Below are positions 39,076 through 46,676 of a stretch of DNA of 47,917 nt, one piece after another. Origin of the DNA: Nocardia thailandica NBRC 100428 (lineage in GTDB: Bacteria > Actinomycetota > Actinomycetes > Mycobacteriales > Mycobacteriaceae). Location: contig NZ_BAGK01000307.1 of assembly GCF_000308795.1 (NCBI RefSeq), positions 1 to 47,917 of the forward strand, in the 5' to 3' direction. The stretch's first letter is position 1, and every line of letters begins with the position of its first letter. A model generated the notes under the pieces. That model saw only the letters and a program-made list of their open reading frames with translations, had not been told where the DNA came from and searched no databases. The position numbers and the translations under genes are program-made.

Positions 39076-39119
39076 CCGCCGGACGTGGGTCCTGCCGAGG
39101 AGGGACGAAAGTCCGGCGG
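39076..39119 (+). terminator. Terminator hairpin after the LacI gene
   Basis: CCGCCGGAC (39076-39084) pairs perfectly with GTCCGGCGG (39111-39119), starting three bases after the stop codon. The 3' arm can instead form GGAC-GAAA-GTCC (39103-39114), a small hairpin with a GNRA tetraloop. The two folds exclude each other. The remaining bases up to 39235 show nothing else clear. Confidence 0.5.
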
Positions 39120-39235
39120 ACGGACTACCGCAGGCCCTGACGGCAGACGCGGAACACGAGTCGAATGGTGGTGAGTATTACCAGCCGCTCGGAGACCACC
39201 TCGGTCCGCCGACCGACCGCCGAGGAGGAGCGATC

Positions 39236-39490
39236 ATGTACTGGTACGACCACGGCCCCGACCACATGGGCTATGCGTGGATGGGCATGGGCATGCTGTT
39301 GTTGTGGGCACTGACCACGCTCGTCGTGGTGCTGGTCGCCCTGCGGTTCGCGCCGCGATCCCGACCCGGCGCCCAGGGCTCGCCCGCGCGCCCCGCCGAG
39401 CAGGTGCTCGCCCAGCGCTTCGCTCGCGGCGACATCGACGAGCCGGAATACCTGGCGCGCCTGGAAGTCCTGCGGCGACCGGATCGATGA
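39236..39490 (+). CDS. Small SHOCT-domain membrane protein
   Basis: This 84-residue protein has an N-terminal segment rich in Met and aromatic residues (MYWYDHGPDHMGYAWMGMGM) running into one transmembrane helix (LLLWALTTLVVVLVALRF). The C-terminal SHOCT domain (EQVLAQRFARGDIDEPEYLARLEVLRR) is a short helical oligomerisation module. The His/Met-rich start could bind copper or another soft metal. GGAGGAG lies six bases before the ATG. The function of such proteins is unknown. Confidence 0.8.
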   Translation: MYWYDHGPDHMGYAWMGMGMLLLWALTTLVVVLVALRFAPRSRPGAQGSPARPAEQVLAQRFARGDIDEPEYLARLEVLRRPDR

Positions 39491-39521
39491 CCGTCCGGCC
39501 GTGACACGCGGTTCCCGCCGC

Positions 39522-39541
39522 GCCACCGCCTCACCGGTGGC
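39522..39541. terminator. Short hairpin between convergent small genes
   Basis: GCCACCG (39522-39528) pairs with CGGTGGC (39535-39541) around a 6-base loop and overlaps the stop of the coiled-coil gene. Confidence 0.4.
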
Positions 39542-39737
39542 CGAGCTCGGCGTCGATCTCGTCGATACGGGTCTGGACGAGCGACTTCTCCTCCCGCGCG
39601 GCGACGTACTGCTCGCCGTCGGCGGAGCTGCCGACCTGCTGCACGTGCTCGATCGCCTCGCTCAGGGCGGTGCGCCGGCGCACCAGTTCCTCGCGCTCGG
39701 CGCGCAGGCGGGCGGATTCGGGTTCGGTCCGGGTCAT
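39531..39737 (-). CDS. Small coiled-coil protein
   Basis: This 68-residue protein, MTRTEPESARLRAEREELVR onward, is almost certainly two antiparallel helices (residues 6-35 and 45-66) with charged heptad-like spacing, ending EIDAELGHR. No known family is recognised. GGAGG lies five bases before ATG 39737. The gene follows the alcohol dehydrogenase gene by 35 bases on the same strand, so it is probably co-transcribed with it. Confidence 0.65.
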   Translation of the reverse strand: MTRTEPESARLRAEREELVRRRTALSEAIEHVQQVGSSADGEQYVAAREEKSLVQTRIDEIDAELGHR

Positions 39738-39772
39738 GTCAACCTCCAGGGAGATGGGTGGGGACGCGCGCC

Positions 39773-40966
39773 TCAGTTCGACGCCCACGGGTCCAGGACG
39801 ACCTTCACCGCGCCGTCGGTCTTGCGCTGGAACATCTCGTAGGCGTCGGGCGCCGCCGCCAAGGGCAGGTGATGGGTGGCGAAGTCGTCCACGCCGAGCG
39901 GGTCGTCGTCGCCGAGCAGCGGCAGGATGTCGTCGGTCCAGCGTTTGACGTTGGCCTGGCCCATCCGCAGCTGGATCTGCTTGTCGAACAGCACCCGCAT
40001 CGGCAGCGGGTCCAGCATCCCGCCGTAGACGCCGACCAGCGAGATCGTCCCGCCCCGGCGCACGATGTCGACCGCGGACAGCAGCGCCGCCAGGCGGTCG
40101 ACGCCCGCGGTGTCGACCAGTTTGGCCGCCAGCGCGTCGGGCAGGAAGGCCGCCGCCTTCTGCGCGGTCGAGGCCAGCGGTGAGCCGTGTGCCTCCATGC
40201 CCACCGCGTCGATCACCGCGTCGGTGCCGCGCCCGTCGGTCGCGTCCCGGATGATCTCGGCGACCGTGCCGTTCTCGGCGTCCAGGTCGATGGTCTCCAC
40301 CCCGCGCGCGGCGGCGCGCCGCAGCCGCTCGGGCACCCGGTCGACGCCGAACACCCGCAGCCCGCGGTGCAGCGCGATGCGCGCGCACATGTCGCCGATC
40401 GGGCCGAGCCCCAGCACCGTCACCGATCCGCCGACGGGCACGGCGGCGTACTCGACCGCCTGCCAGGCCGTGGGCAGCACGTCCGAGAGGTACAGGTAGC
40501 GCGTGTCGTCGGGGCCTTCGGGCACCTTGATGTGGGTGAAGTCGGCGTGCGGGACCCGCAGGTACTGCGCCTGCCCGCCCGGGACCTGCCCGTAGAGTTT
40601 GGAATAGCCGAAAAGCGCTGCGCCGCTGCCTTGTTCGCGGACCTGGGTCGTCTCGCACTGGGTGGTCAGGCCCTGATCGCACTGATAGCAGTGACCACAG
40701 CTGATCTGGAACGGCACGACCACCCGGTCACCGACCGCGAGGTTGCCGATCCCGGCGCCCACGTCCTCCACGATGCCGATCGGTTCGTGCCCGAGGACGT
40801 CGCCTTCGGTCATGAACGCGCCGAGCACCTCGTACAGGTGCAGATCGGACCCGCAGATCGCGGTGGAGGTGACCCGCACGATCGCGTCCGTGGGCGCTTC
40901 GATGATCGGGTCCGGGACCGTGTCGACGGACACCTTCCGCCTGCCCTGCCACGTTACCGCCTTCAT
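39773..40966 (-). CDS. Zinc-dependent alcohol/formaldehyde dehydrogenase (MDR family)
   Basis: This 397-residue medium-chain dehydrogenase has catalytic zinc ligands C38 (AICGSDLH) and H60/E61 (GHEPIG) and structural zinc cysteines C90, C93, C96 and C104 (CGHCYQCDQGLTTQC). The Rossmann motif is VTVLGLGPIGDMCARIA. The long insertion (FGYSKLYGQVPGGQAQYLRVPHADF) and the C-terminal region are those of glutathione-independent formaldehyde dehydrogenase-like enzymes. The ATG at 40966 is favoured because AAAGG lies about six bases upstream. The preceding GTG is too close to it. A stable hairpin sits directly in front. The substrate is not certain. Confidence 0.9.
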   Translation of the reverse strand: MKAVTWQGRRKVSVDTVPDPIIEAPTDAIVRVTSTAICGSDLHLYEVLGAFMTEGDVLGHEPIGIVEDVGAGIGNLAVGDRVVVPFQISCGHCYQCDQGLTTQCETTQVREQGSGAALFGYSKLYGQVPGGQAQYLRVPHADFTHIKVPEGPDDTRYLYLSDVLPTAWQAVEYAAVPVGGSVTVLGLGPIGDMCARIALHRGLRVFGVDRVPERLRRAAARGVETIDLDAENGTVAEIIRDATDGRGTDAVIDAVGMEAHGSPLASTAQKAAAFLPDALAAKLVDTAGVDRLAALLSAVDIVRRGGTISLVGVYGGMLDPLPMRVLFDKQIQLRMGQANVKRWTDDILPLLGDDDPLGVDDFATHHLPLAAAPDAYEMFQRKTDGAVKVVLDPWASN

Positions 40967-40977
40967 CACTGCCTTTC

Positions 40978-41003
40978 TGTACGGCCGGATCTCGGCCGGT
41001 ACA
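40978..41003. promoter_or_regulatory. Hairpin/palindrome in front of the dehydrogenase gene
   Basis: TGTACGGCCG (40978-40987) pairs with CGGCCGGTACA (40993-41003) with one bulged base and a 5-base loop, 12 bases upstream of the dehydrogenase start. It may be an operator or leader structure. The divergent hemerythrin gene starts 157 bases away. Confidence 0.4.
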
Positions 41004-41159
41004 GACGGCGACTACCCGGAATCGCGGGATGTACCCGGCCGGGCGGCGCGCGTTCCGGCCGATTGGCCGCGCGAGCGCTGGGTACGGCTGGGACACCGGA
41101 GGCACGCGGCGCCGACGCCGGGTGCCCGGACCCGCCGGATCCGTAGCGAAGGAGTACCC

Positions 41160-41660
41160 ATGTCCACCGATGCCATCGTGCTGCTGCGTGAGGACCACAA
41201 GGAGATCCGCAGGCTGTTCCGTGAGTTCGAGAAGGCCGGGACCGACGCGTACGCGACGAAGGGCCGGATCGTCGACAAGATCATCGAGGCGCTGACGGTG
41301 CACACCTATCTCGAGAACGAGTGCGTGTATCCCGAGGTCCGCGCCCTCGTGCCGGAGGTCGAGGACGACATCCTCGAGTCCTACGAGGAACACCACGTCG
41401 CCGACGTGCTGGTCATGGAACTCGCGACGATGAAGCCCGAGGACGAGCACTTCACCGCGAAGGTGACGGTGCTCATCGAGAACGTCGACCATCACATCGA
41501 CGAAGAGGAGAAGGAGTGGTTCCCCGAGGTCCGCAAGCACCTCGGGCGCAAACAGCTCCAGGACATGGGTGCCCGCATGCTGGAACTGCGCGAGAAGGCA
41601 CCGACCTCGCCCACCGCGCCGCGCGCACTGAAGAAGGCGCTCGACGCGCTCACCGCCTGA
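41160..41660 (+). CDS. Hemerythrin (HHE) domain protein
   Basis: This protein of 166 residues has a hemerythrin cation-binding four-helix bundle. Metal-ligand positions are seen in LREDHKEIRRLF, LTVHTYLENECVYPE, YEEHHVADVLVMEL and NVDHHIDEEEKEWFPEVRKHL. Such proteins bind a di-iron centre and sense or handle oxygen, nitric oxide or hydrogen peroxide. GAAGGAG lies five bases before the ATG. It is divergent from the dehydrogenase gene, and formaldehyde/nitrosative-stress detoxification could link the two (inference). Confidence 0.9.
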   Translation: MSTDAIVLLREDHKEIRRLFREFEKAGTDAYATKGRIVDKIIEALTVHTYLENECVYPEVRALVPEVEDDILESYEEHHVADVLVMELATMKPEDEHFTAKVTVLIENVDHHIDEEEKEWFPEVRKHLGRKQLQDMGARMLELREKAPTSPTAPRALKKALDALTA

Positions 41661-41732
41661 ACGGGCCGGGCGCCGCTCCACGATCGTGAGGCCGGCGGTA
41701 GCGCCCGCGGGACGGCCGGGACGGCCGGGACA

Positions 41733-42206
41733 TCAACGCGCAGCGGTGTTTTCGTGGGGCGCGGGGAGCTGCGCGGCGAGGTCGAGCGCGGAGGGGTCCG
41801 GCGCGGGTAGGGCGCCGACCTGGACCATCGCGCCGACCTCGTCGCGCACGCCCCAGTGTTCGGCCAGGCGCGTCCCCTCGGTCCGGTAGATGTGGATTGT
41901 GGTCATCGTGTACGGCATGCCCACCGCGTCCGGACCGTGCACCGGGGCGATGCCGTGACCGGTGGCCTCGGCCCGCAGGACGATCCGGTCGGCCGTCTGG
42001 ATCGTGTCGGTGATCCGGTACCGGATGCGCAGTACCCGGGTCACCCAGGTGAGGATCCGGCGGTAGCCGTCGGGACCCGGTTCGAGGGGGAACGGGGAAC
42101 CGTGGTCCACGAAGTCGGGGGTCACGAGGCGCGGGAGCGCGTCCAAGTCGCCGGTGTTGATGGCATCGAAGACGGCGAGTGCCGCGGGAAGGGCCGGGTT
42201 GTCCAT
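41733..42206 (-). CDS. SnoaL-like (NTF2-fold) protein
   Basis: This 157-residue protein has the SnoaL/NTF2-like cone fold: ALAVFDAINTGDLDALPRLVTPDFVDHGSPF, DGYRRILTWVTRVL, YRITDTIQTADRIVLRAEATG, TIHIYRTEGTRLAEHWGV. Members are polyketide cyclases, isomerases or ligand-binding proteins. The catalytic Asp/His residues are plausible (FVDHG) but not decisive. GAGGT lies seven bases upstream of the ATG at 42206. It is divergent from a TetR gene, with a palindrome between them, so it is probably repressed by that regulator. Confidence 0.8.
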   Translation of the reverse strand: MDNPALPAALAVFDAINTGDLDALPRLVTPDFVDHGSPFPLEPGPDGYRRILTWVTRVLRIRYRITDTIQTADRIVLRAEATGHGIAPVHGPDAVGMPYTMTTIHIYRTEGTRLAEHWGVRDEVGAMVQVGALPAPDPSALDLAAQLPAPHENTAAR

Positions 42207-42227
42207 GGCAGGACCTCATTCGACTGG

Positions 42228-42251
42228 ATTCAGATTCCAATGGAATTGAAT
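42228..42251. promoter_or_regulatory. TetR operator between snoaL-like and tetR genes
   Basis: ATTCCA-A-TGGAAT (42234-42246) is a perfect 13-bp palindrome, extended by ATTCA on the left and TGAAT on the right with one base offset. It is AT-rich and lies in the divergent spacer, 22 bases from the SnoaL-like start codon. Confidence 0.65.
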
Positions 42252-42272
42252 TCTAGCCAATATGATGAGCGC

Positions 42273-42977
42273 GTGGCAACCACGCGAACCTACGACAATT
42301 CGTCCCGCCGGGACGCGGCACGGGAAACCCGTCGCCGGGTACTGAGCAGCGCACACGACCTCCTCCTGTCCTCGGGCTATCCCGCGATGACGGTGACCGC
42401 GCTGGCGAAGACGGCCGGGGTCAGCCCGCAGACGATCTACAACGCCGTCGGTGGCAAGGCCGACGTCCTCAAGGCCACCTATGACGCGGTCCTGGCCGGG
42501 GACGACGAGCAGGTGCCGATGAGTGAGCGTCCCGAGTTCCTGGCGATGAGCGCCGCGCCGGACGCCGCCGCGCACGCGCGCGCCTACGCGGCGTGGACGC
42601 GGGCGATCTACGAGCGGGTCGGCCCGCTGGTCTGGGCGGTGCTCGCCCACGCGGGCGCCGATCCCGCCCTCACGACGTTCGCCGAGACCATCGAGCGGGA
42701 GCGGCGCACCGGCAACACCCACATGGTGACCACGCTGCGGGCGCGGCACGGCCTGCCCGCGGGGCTCACCCCGGAGCGCGCGATCGACGCCGTCTGGGTA
42801 CTGACCGCGCCCGAGACCGCCGACCGTCTCCTGCGCCGCGGCGGATGGAGCCCGGCGGCGTACGAGGCGTGGCTCGGCGACCACCTCGTCCTCGCCCTCT
42901 GCGGGCCCGGGGCGGCGGGACAGCCCGCGGCGCAGGCGGTTCCCCGCCCCAGGCGACGGTCGGCGGGGAACCGGTGA
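42273..42977 (+). CDS. TetR-family transcriptional regulator
   Basis: This repressor of 234 residues has an N-terminal HTH (ARETRRRVLSSAHDLLLSSGYPAMTVTALAKTAGVSPQTIYNAVGGKADVL) and an all-helical ligand-binding C-terminus. The GTG at 42273 is preferred. TATGAT (42261-42266) lies six bases before it, as in leaderless genes, whereas the in-frame ATG at 42240 falls inside the operator. The C-terminal tail (VPRPRRRSAGNR) is basic. It is divergent from the SnoaL-like gene. The ligand is unknown. Confidence 0.87.
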   Translation: MATTRTYDNSSRRDAARETRRRVLSSAHDLLLSSGYPAMTVTALAKTAGVSPQTIYNAVGGKADVLKATYDAVLAGDDEQVPMSERPEFLAMSAAPDAAAHARAYAAWTRAIYERVGPLVWAVLAHAGADPALTTFAETIERERRTGNTHMVTTLRARHGLPAGLTPERAIDAVWVLTAPETADRLLRRGGWSPAAYEAWLGDHLVLALCGPGAAGQPAAQAVPRPRRRSAGNR

Positions 42978-42985
42978 ACGCCCCG

Positions 42986-43014
42986 CGCTACGGCCGGGTC
43001 AGCCGCGCGTAGCG
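42986..43014. terminator. Short hairpin over convergent stops
   Basis: CGCTACG (42986-42992), which includes the stop of the acyl-CoA dehydrogenase gene, pairs with CGTAGCG (43008-43014) around a 15-base loop, nine bases after the TetR stop. Confidence 0.4.
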
Positions 43015-44136
43015 GGCGCGGTGGTGGTCGGTGGTGCCGAATTCGCGTTCCAGGGCGGTGAGGCGCTTGAAGTAGTGGCCGACGGCGAGTTCCTCGGTCA
43101 TGCCCATGGCGCCGTGGAGCTGGACGGCGTTCTGGCCGACGAAGCGGGCCGCGCGGCCGACGGTGACCTTGGCGGCCGACAGCGCGCGGGCGCGGTCGGC
43201 CGGGGCGGCCGACAGCGCGTCGGCGGCAAGCCGCGCCGCGGCGACGGCCTGCTCCAGCTCGATGTACATGTCGACCATGCGGTGCTGCAGCGCCTGGAAG
43301 CTGCCGATGGGGACGCCGAACTGCTTGCGCTGCTTCGCGTATTCGACGGTGTCGGCCAGCACCGTGCGCAGGCAGCCGACCGCTTCGGCGCAGATCGCGG
43401 CCGTCGCCACGTCCACGGTCTCCTCGATGGCCGCCCAGGCGCCGCCCTCGGCGCCGAGCAGGGCGTGGGCGGGTAGCCGCAGTCCGGTGAAGACCAGATC
43501 GGCGCCGACCCGGTCGTCGATGGTGCGGTAGGAGTGCACCTCGACACCGGCGGGCGGGTTCGCCGCGTCGAACTCGGTCAGGAACAGCGAGATGCCGTCC
43601 CGGTCGCGCCGCTCGCCCCCGGTGCGGGCGGTGACGAGCAGGTGGGTCGCCAGGGGCGCACTGGTCACCACGGCCTTCGCGCCGTCGATGACCCAGTCGG
43701 CGCCGTCGCGCCGCGCGACGGTCGCGACGTCGTGCAGCGTCGCGCCCGCGGTGGGTTCCACCGCCGCGAACGCGGTGCGGACCTCGCCCGCGACGATGCC
43801 GTGCAGGACGGCGTCGGCCCGCTCGCCGCCGGAGCGTTCCAGCAGTCCCGCGCCGACGACGACGGTGTCGACGAACGGTTCGACGACCAGCGCCCGCCCC
43901 AGTTCCTCGACCACGACCATCAAATCAGCGGCGCCGCCGCCCATCCCGTCCACGCGTTCGGGCAGGGTCGCGCCCAGGATGCCGAGTTCCTCGGCGAAGC
44001 CCCGCCACACGGCGGGCTGCCAGCCGGGCGTCGACTTGGCCGCGGCCCGGCTCGTCTCCAGGTCGTAGCGGGCGCCGAGGAACCCGGCGACCGCGTCACG
44101 CAGCTGCTGCTGCTCCTCGGTGAGTGTGCTGTCCAT
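42988..44136 (-). CDS. Acyl-CoA dehydrogenase, second subunit of a pair
   Basis: This 382-residue acyl-CoA dehydrogenase homologue begins MDSTLTEEQQQLRDAVAGFL. It has the family's middle and C-terminal domains: DGAKAVVTSAPLATHLLVTART, EYAKQRKQFGVPIGSFQALQHRMVDMY, GQNAVQLHGAMGMTEELAVGHYFKR. Its start overlaps the stop of the other dehydrogenase gene by one base (TGATG), so the two are co-translated. Adjacent unequal pairs of this kind form alpha2-beta2 enzymes in steroid side-chain degradation in mycobacteria and rhodococci (FadE26/27, FadE28/29 type). A similar heteromer is inferred. The substrate is unknown. Confidence 0.88.
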   Translation of the reverse strand: MDSTLTEEQQQLRDAVAGFLGARYDLETSRAAAKSTPGWQPAVWRGFAEELGILGATLPERVDGMGGGAADLMVVVEELGRALVVEPFVDTVVVGAGLLERSGGERADAVLHGIVAGEVRTAFAAVEPTAGATLHDVATVARRDGADWVIDGAKAVVTSAPLATHLLVTARTGGERRDRDGISLFLTEFDAANPPAGVEVHSYRTIDDRVGADLVFTGLRLPAHALLGAEGGAWAAIEETVDVATAAICAEAVGCLRTVLADTVEYAKQRKQFGVPIGSFQALQHRMVDMYIELEQAVAAARLAADALSAAPADRARALSAAKVTVGRAARFVGQNAVQLHGAMGMTEELAVGHYFKRLTALEREFGTTDHHRARYARLTRP

Positions 44137-45365
44137 CAGAGTCCCAATGCTGCTCTTGCGAGGATGTTTCGCTGAATCTCGTTGCTGCCCGCGTAGATCG
44201 AGCCGGCGCGGTCGTTGAAGTACCGCAGCGGCGCGACGGCCTGCCAGGGCTCGCCGCTGTGGTAGCCGTCCGCGGGCGGGGTGAACCCGGCGATCGGCCC
44301 ACCGGGCGCGGTGGCGTGCGGCTGGTAGACCCGGCCCGCCGGGCCCGCCGCGTCCAGGGCGAGCTCGGTGAGCTGCTGGCTGAGCTCGGTCGCCAGGATC
44401 TTCAGCATCGACGACGCGGGCCCGGGGTCCTTGCCCTGGGCCATCGCCGAGATCGTCCGGTATTCCAGCACTTCCAGCACCTCGGTGCGGATGCGCGCGT
44501 CGGCCAGGCGCAAGGCGAAGCCGGGGTCGTCGATCAGCGGGGTGCCGTCGGGGCCGGGCTGCCGCGCCGCGGCCTCGGCCAGCTCCTGGCCCATGACCTG
44601 CAGCATGGGCGAGGCGGCCCCGCCGCGTTCGTGGACGAGCAGGTACTTCGCGACCGTCCAGCCGTCGTCGACGCGGCCGAGCACGTTGCTCTTGGGCACC
44701 CGCACGTTGTCGAAGAACACCTGGTTCTGCACCTGCTCGCCGGAGGTCATCACCAGCGGGCGGACCTCGATGCCCGGGCTGGTCATGTCGATGAGCACGA
44801 AGGTGATGCCCTGCTGCTTGCGGCCGGTGCGCGAGGTGCGGACCAGGCAGAAGATCCAGTTCGCCTCGGTGGCGTGGGTGGTCCAGATCTTGCTGCCGGT
44901 GCACACCAGATCGTCGCCGTCCTCGACCGCGGCCATGCCGAGCGAGGCCAGGTCCGAGCCGGCCTCGGGTTCGGAGTAGCCCTGGCAGAAGAAGATCTCG
45001 CCGGTCAGGATGCGGGGCAGATAGAACCCCTTCTGCTCCGGCGTGCCGAAGGCGATGATCGCGGGGGCGACCATCCGGATCCCCATCGGCGACAGCGTCG
45101 GCGCGCCCGCGAGCGTCGCTTCCCGGCTGAAGATGTAGTGCTGGGTCAGGCTCCAGTCGCACCCGCCGTGCTCGACCGGCCAGTGCGGCGCCGCCCACCC
45201 GCGCGCGTGCAGGGTCCGTTGCCAGGCCATGCTGGCCTCGTGGTCGGGGTAGACGCTCGTCGCGAGCCGCCCGGCGCGGCGCAGCTCGGGTGTCAGGTTC
45301 GCGTCCAGGAACTCCCGCACCTCGTCCCGAAAGGCCAGATCCTTCGCTGACCAGCCGTAATCCAT
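44136..45365 (-). CDS. Acyl-CoA dehydrogenase, first subunit of a pair
   Basis: This 409-residue FAD enzyme introduces the 2,3 double bond into acyl-CoA thioesters. Visible motifs are FFCQGYSEPEAGSDLASLG (FAD contact), CTGSKIWTTHATEANWIFCL, RGGAASPMLQVMGQELAE and the C-terminal YAGSNEIQRNILARAALGL. This is the first gene of a two-gene unit. The ATG at 45365 has GGGAGG five bases upstream. Expression may be controlled by the TATTG-N9-CAATA element overlapping a TTGACA box at 45398-45416. Confidence 0.92.
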   Translation of the reverse strand: MDYGWSAKDLAFRDEVREFLDANLTPELRRAGRLATSVYPDHEASMAWQRTLHARGWAAPHWPVEHGGCDWSLTQHYIFSREATLAGAPTLSPMGIRMVAPAIIAFGTPEQKGFYLPRILTGEIFFCQGYSEPEAGSDLASLGMAAVEDGDDLVCTGSKIWTTHATEANWIFCLVRTSRTGRKQQGITFVLIDMTSPGIEVRPLVMTSGEQVQNQVFFDNVRVPKSNVLGRVDDGWTVAKYLLVHERGGAASPMLQVMGQELAEAAARQPGPDGTPLIDDPGFALRLADARIRTEVLEVLEYRTISAMAQGKDPGPASSMLKILATELSQQLTELALDAAGPAGRVYQPHATAPGGPIAGFTPPADGYHSGEPWQAVAPLRYFNDRAGSIYAGSNEIQRNILARAALGL

Positions 45366-45397
45366 CTGTCCTCCCGGAGCGACCCGCCGTCGTACGC

Positions 45398-45416
45398 TAT
45401 TGGCCGCGTGTCAATA
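45398..45416 (-). promoter_or_regulatory. Operator overlapping the -35 box of the acyl-CoA dehydrogenase operon
   Basis: TATTG (45398-45402) and CAATA (45412-45416) form an inverted repeat with a 9-base spacer. On the minus strand a perfect TTGACA (45409-45414) lies inside it, 44 bases upstream of the dehydrogenase start. A repressor bound here would block the promoter. The rest of 45417-45645 shows nothing clear. Confidence 0.5.
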
Positions 45417-45645
45417 CGCCACGATGTCCACAATGTAGGGCCCGCCGTCGCCGAAATCAACCACGGTCGAACAGCCTGCGGGTTGTCGCCCGAACCGGCG
45501 CCCCGTGACGCGCTGCGCGGCTTCACCGCGCAGCGAATCACCCCCCCGCACGGGTGGCCGCGACGCGGCGGGACCGTCGAAAGGCCCGGGGCACGTGTCG
45601 TGCTCGCCGTGGTGGCGCGAGGGGTTACCGCGGGGAGGGCGGGTT

Positions 45646-46173
45646 TCAGCCGCGTCCGGTGGGACTGGAGAGCCGGGAGGGTAGGCGCCGGGAGCGCGGG
45701 CCCGCGCGCCGGACCGCGGACGCCTGCAGGCGGGGCACGTCGGCCTTCTGGGCGGACAGGGCGTCGATCAGGTCCGCGTGCACGGGAAGCCACTGGCCGA
45801 GCCCGGCGACGGCGATGATGCGGGCCGTCGCCGAGTAGGTGCGGGCGTCGACCAGGCTGATCGAGACGCGGCGGCGGCAGCTCTGCCGGGTCAGCGCGGC
45901 CAGATCGAGCACCGCGCGGACGGACACGAAGTCGGCGTCGCTGAGGTCGACGACGAGATGTCGCCCGCCGTCGGCCGCGGTGTCGGTGATCGCCGCGTCC
46001 AGCAGCGCGTGCCACTGCGCCAGCGTGGCGGCGTCGACGTCGCCGCGCACATGGGCGACGGTGGTCGATCCGCAGGGTTCGGTGTCGATCCGCAGACGCG
46101 CCGGGCGGGCTCGCCGGCGATCGTCGTCGCGGTACCGGTCGTCCCCCGGGTGTGGGCGTTGTGTGGTGTTCAT
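45646..46173 (-). CDS. STAS-domain anti-sigma-factor antagonist
   Basis: This 175-residue protein has a STAS domain at about residues 27-130 (RLRIDTEPCGSTTVAHVRGDVDAATLAQWHALLDAAI; HLVVDLSDADFVSVRAVLDLAAL; RVSISLVDARTYSATARIIAVAGLG). S84 in DFVSVRAV occupies the position of the phosphorylated serine of SpoIIAA/RsbV. The N- and C-terminal tails are basic and probably disordered. In partner switching, unphosphorylated antagonists free SigF-type factors. The two such factors in this window are possible partners (inference). A 14-bp palindrome covers the start codon, between GAGGA and ATG. Confidence 0.85.
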   Translation of the reverse strand: MNTTQRPHPGDDRYRDDDRRRARPARLRIDTEPCGSTTVAHVRGDVDAATLAQWHALLDAAITDTAADGGRHLVVDLSDADFVSVRAVLDLAALTRQSCRRRVSISLVDARTYSATARIIAVAGLGQWLPVHADLIDALSAQKADVPRLQASAVRRAGPRSRRLPSRLSSPTGRG

Positions 46174-46185
46174 CGAGTACTCGAT
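46172..46185. promoter_or_regulatory. 14-bp palindrome across the STAS start codon
   Basis: ATCGAGTACTCGAT is perfectly self-complementary. On the minus strand it lies between the ribosome-binding site GAGGA and the ATG of the STAS gene, stretching that spacing to 12 bases. It may be a binding site or may affect initiation. Confidence 0.4.
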
Positions 46186-46676
46186 TCCTCGGCACCGGCA
46201 GGCCTACGAACTGCCCCGCCCGACCCTGCTGGTCTGAAGATCGGCCGGTCCTGGTTATTCCAGCACACGAATGCTCCCGTCGCATCGCATCGTGATCCAC
46301 CTGAAATTTCGTATGCACGCCGAACGAACAACGCCGTGGCGAGCGATGTGGAAAGTCGTTTCCGGTGGAGGAAACCTCGCAATTCGGTATCCGGAAAGGT
46401 TCCGTGGGACGCGAAAAGGTGACGTCGGATGCGACGATCGTCACGCTCGGCCGCGATTTCCCGCCGTCGCCGCGACCGTCACGGGCGGGGCGGAACAGGC
46501 GATCGTGCAGGGGATCCCGGCGGCGCCGGCGAGCCGGTGTACTGGGGAAACCGGAATTCCGCCGGCATCGGCGGAGTTGGCGGACACGCCGTTGCCGACC
46601 TATGGTCGAAATCGGAATTGGAACCGGAGTTATGTCCTCCGGTAGAGATGCTCAATGGTGACCCCAAGGACTCTCG
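46174..46676. other. About 500-base intergenic region between divergent genes
   Basis: No frame looks like a real gene. I see GTTTCC-GGTGGA-GGAAAC (46358-46375), a small hairpin-type repeat, and ACCGGAG-N7-CTCCGGT (46623-46643), an inverted repeat 34 bases before the nitroreductase start that could be an operator. The mean GC is somewhat lower than in the neighbouring genes. Confidence 0.4.

Noticed and set aside
41709..41731. Short tandem GGGACGGCC repeat between hemerythrin and SnoaL-like genes
   Set aside because: Only two and a half units in GC-rich DNA, with no sign of function.
46358..46390. SigF-type promoter in the STAS/Acg spacer (GTTTCC..CGGTAT)
   Set aside because: The spacer is 21 bases, well beyond the 12-15 seen in accepted examples.
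46600..46676. DosR box before the Acg-like gene
   Set aside because: No sequence close to the DosR 20-mer with its GGGAC and GTCCC half-sites was found.
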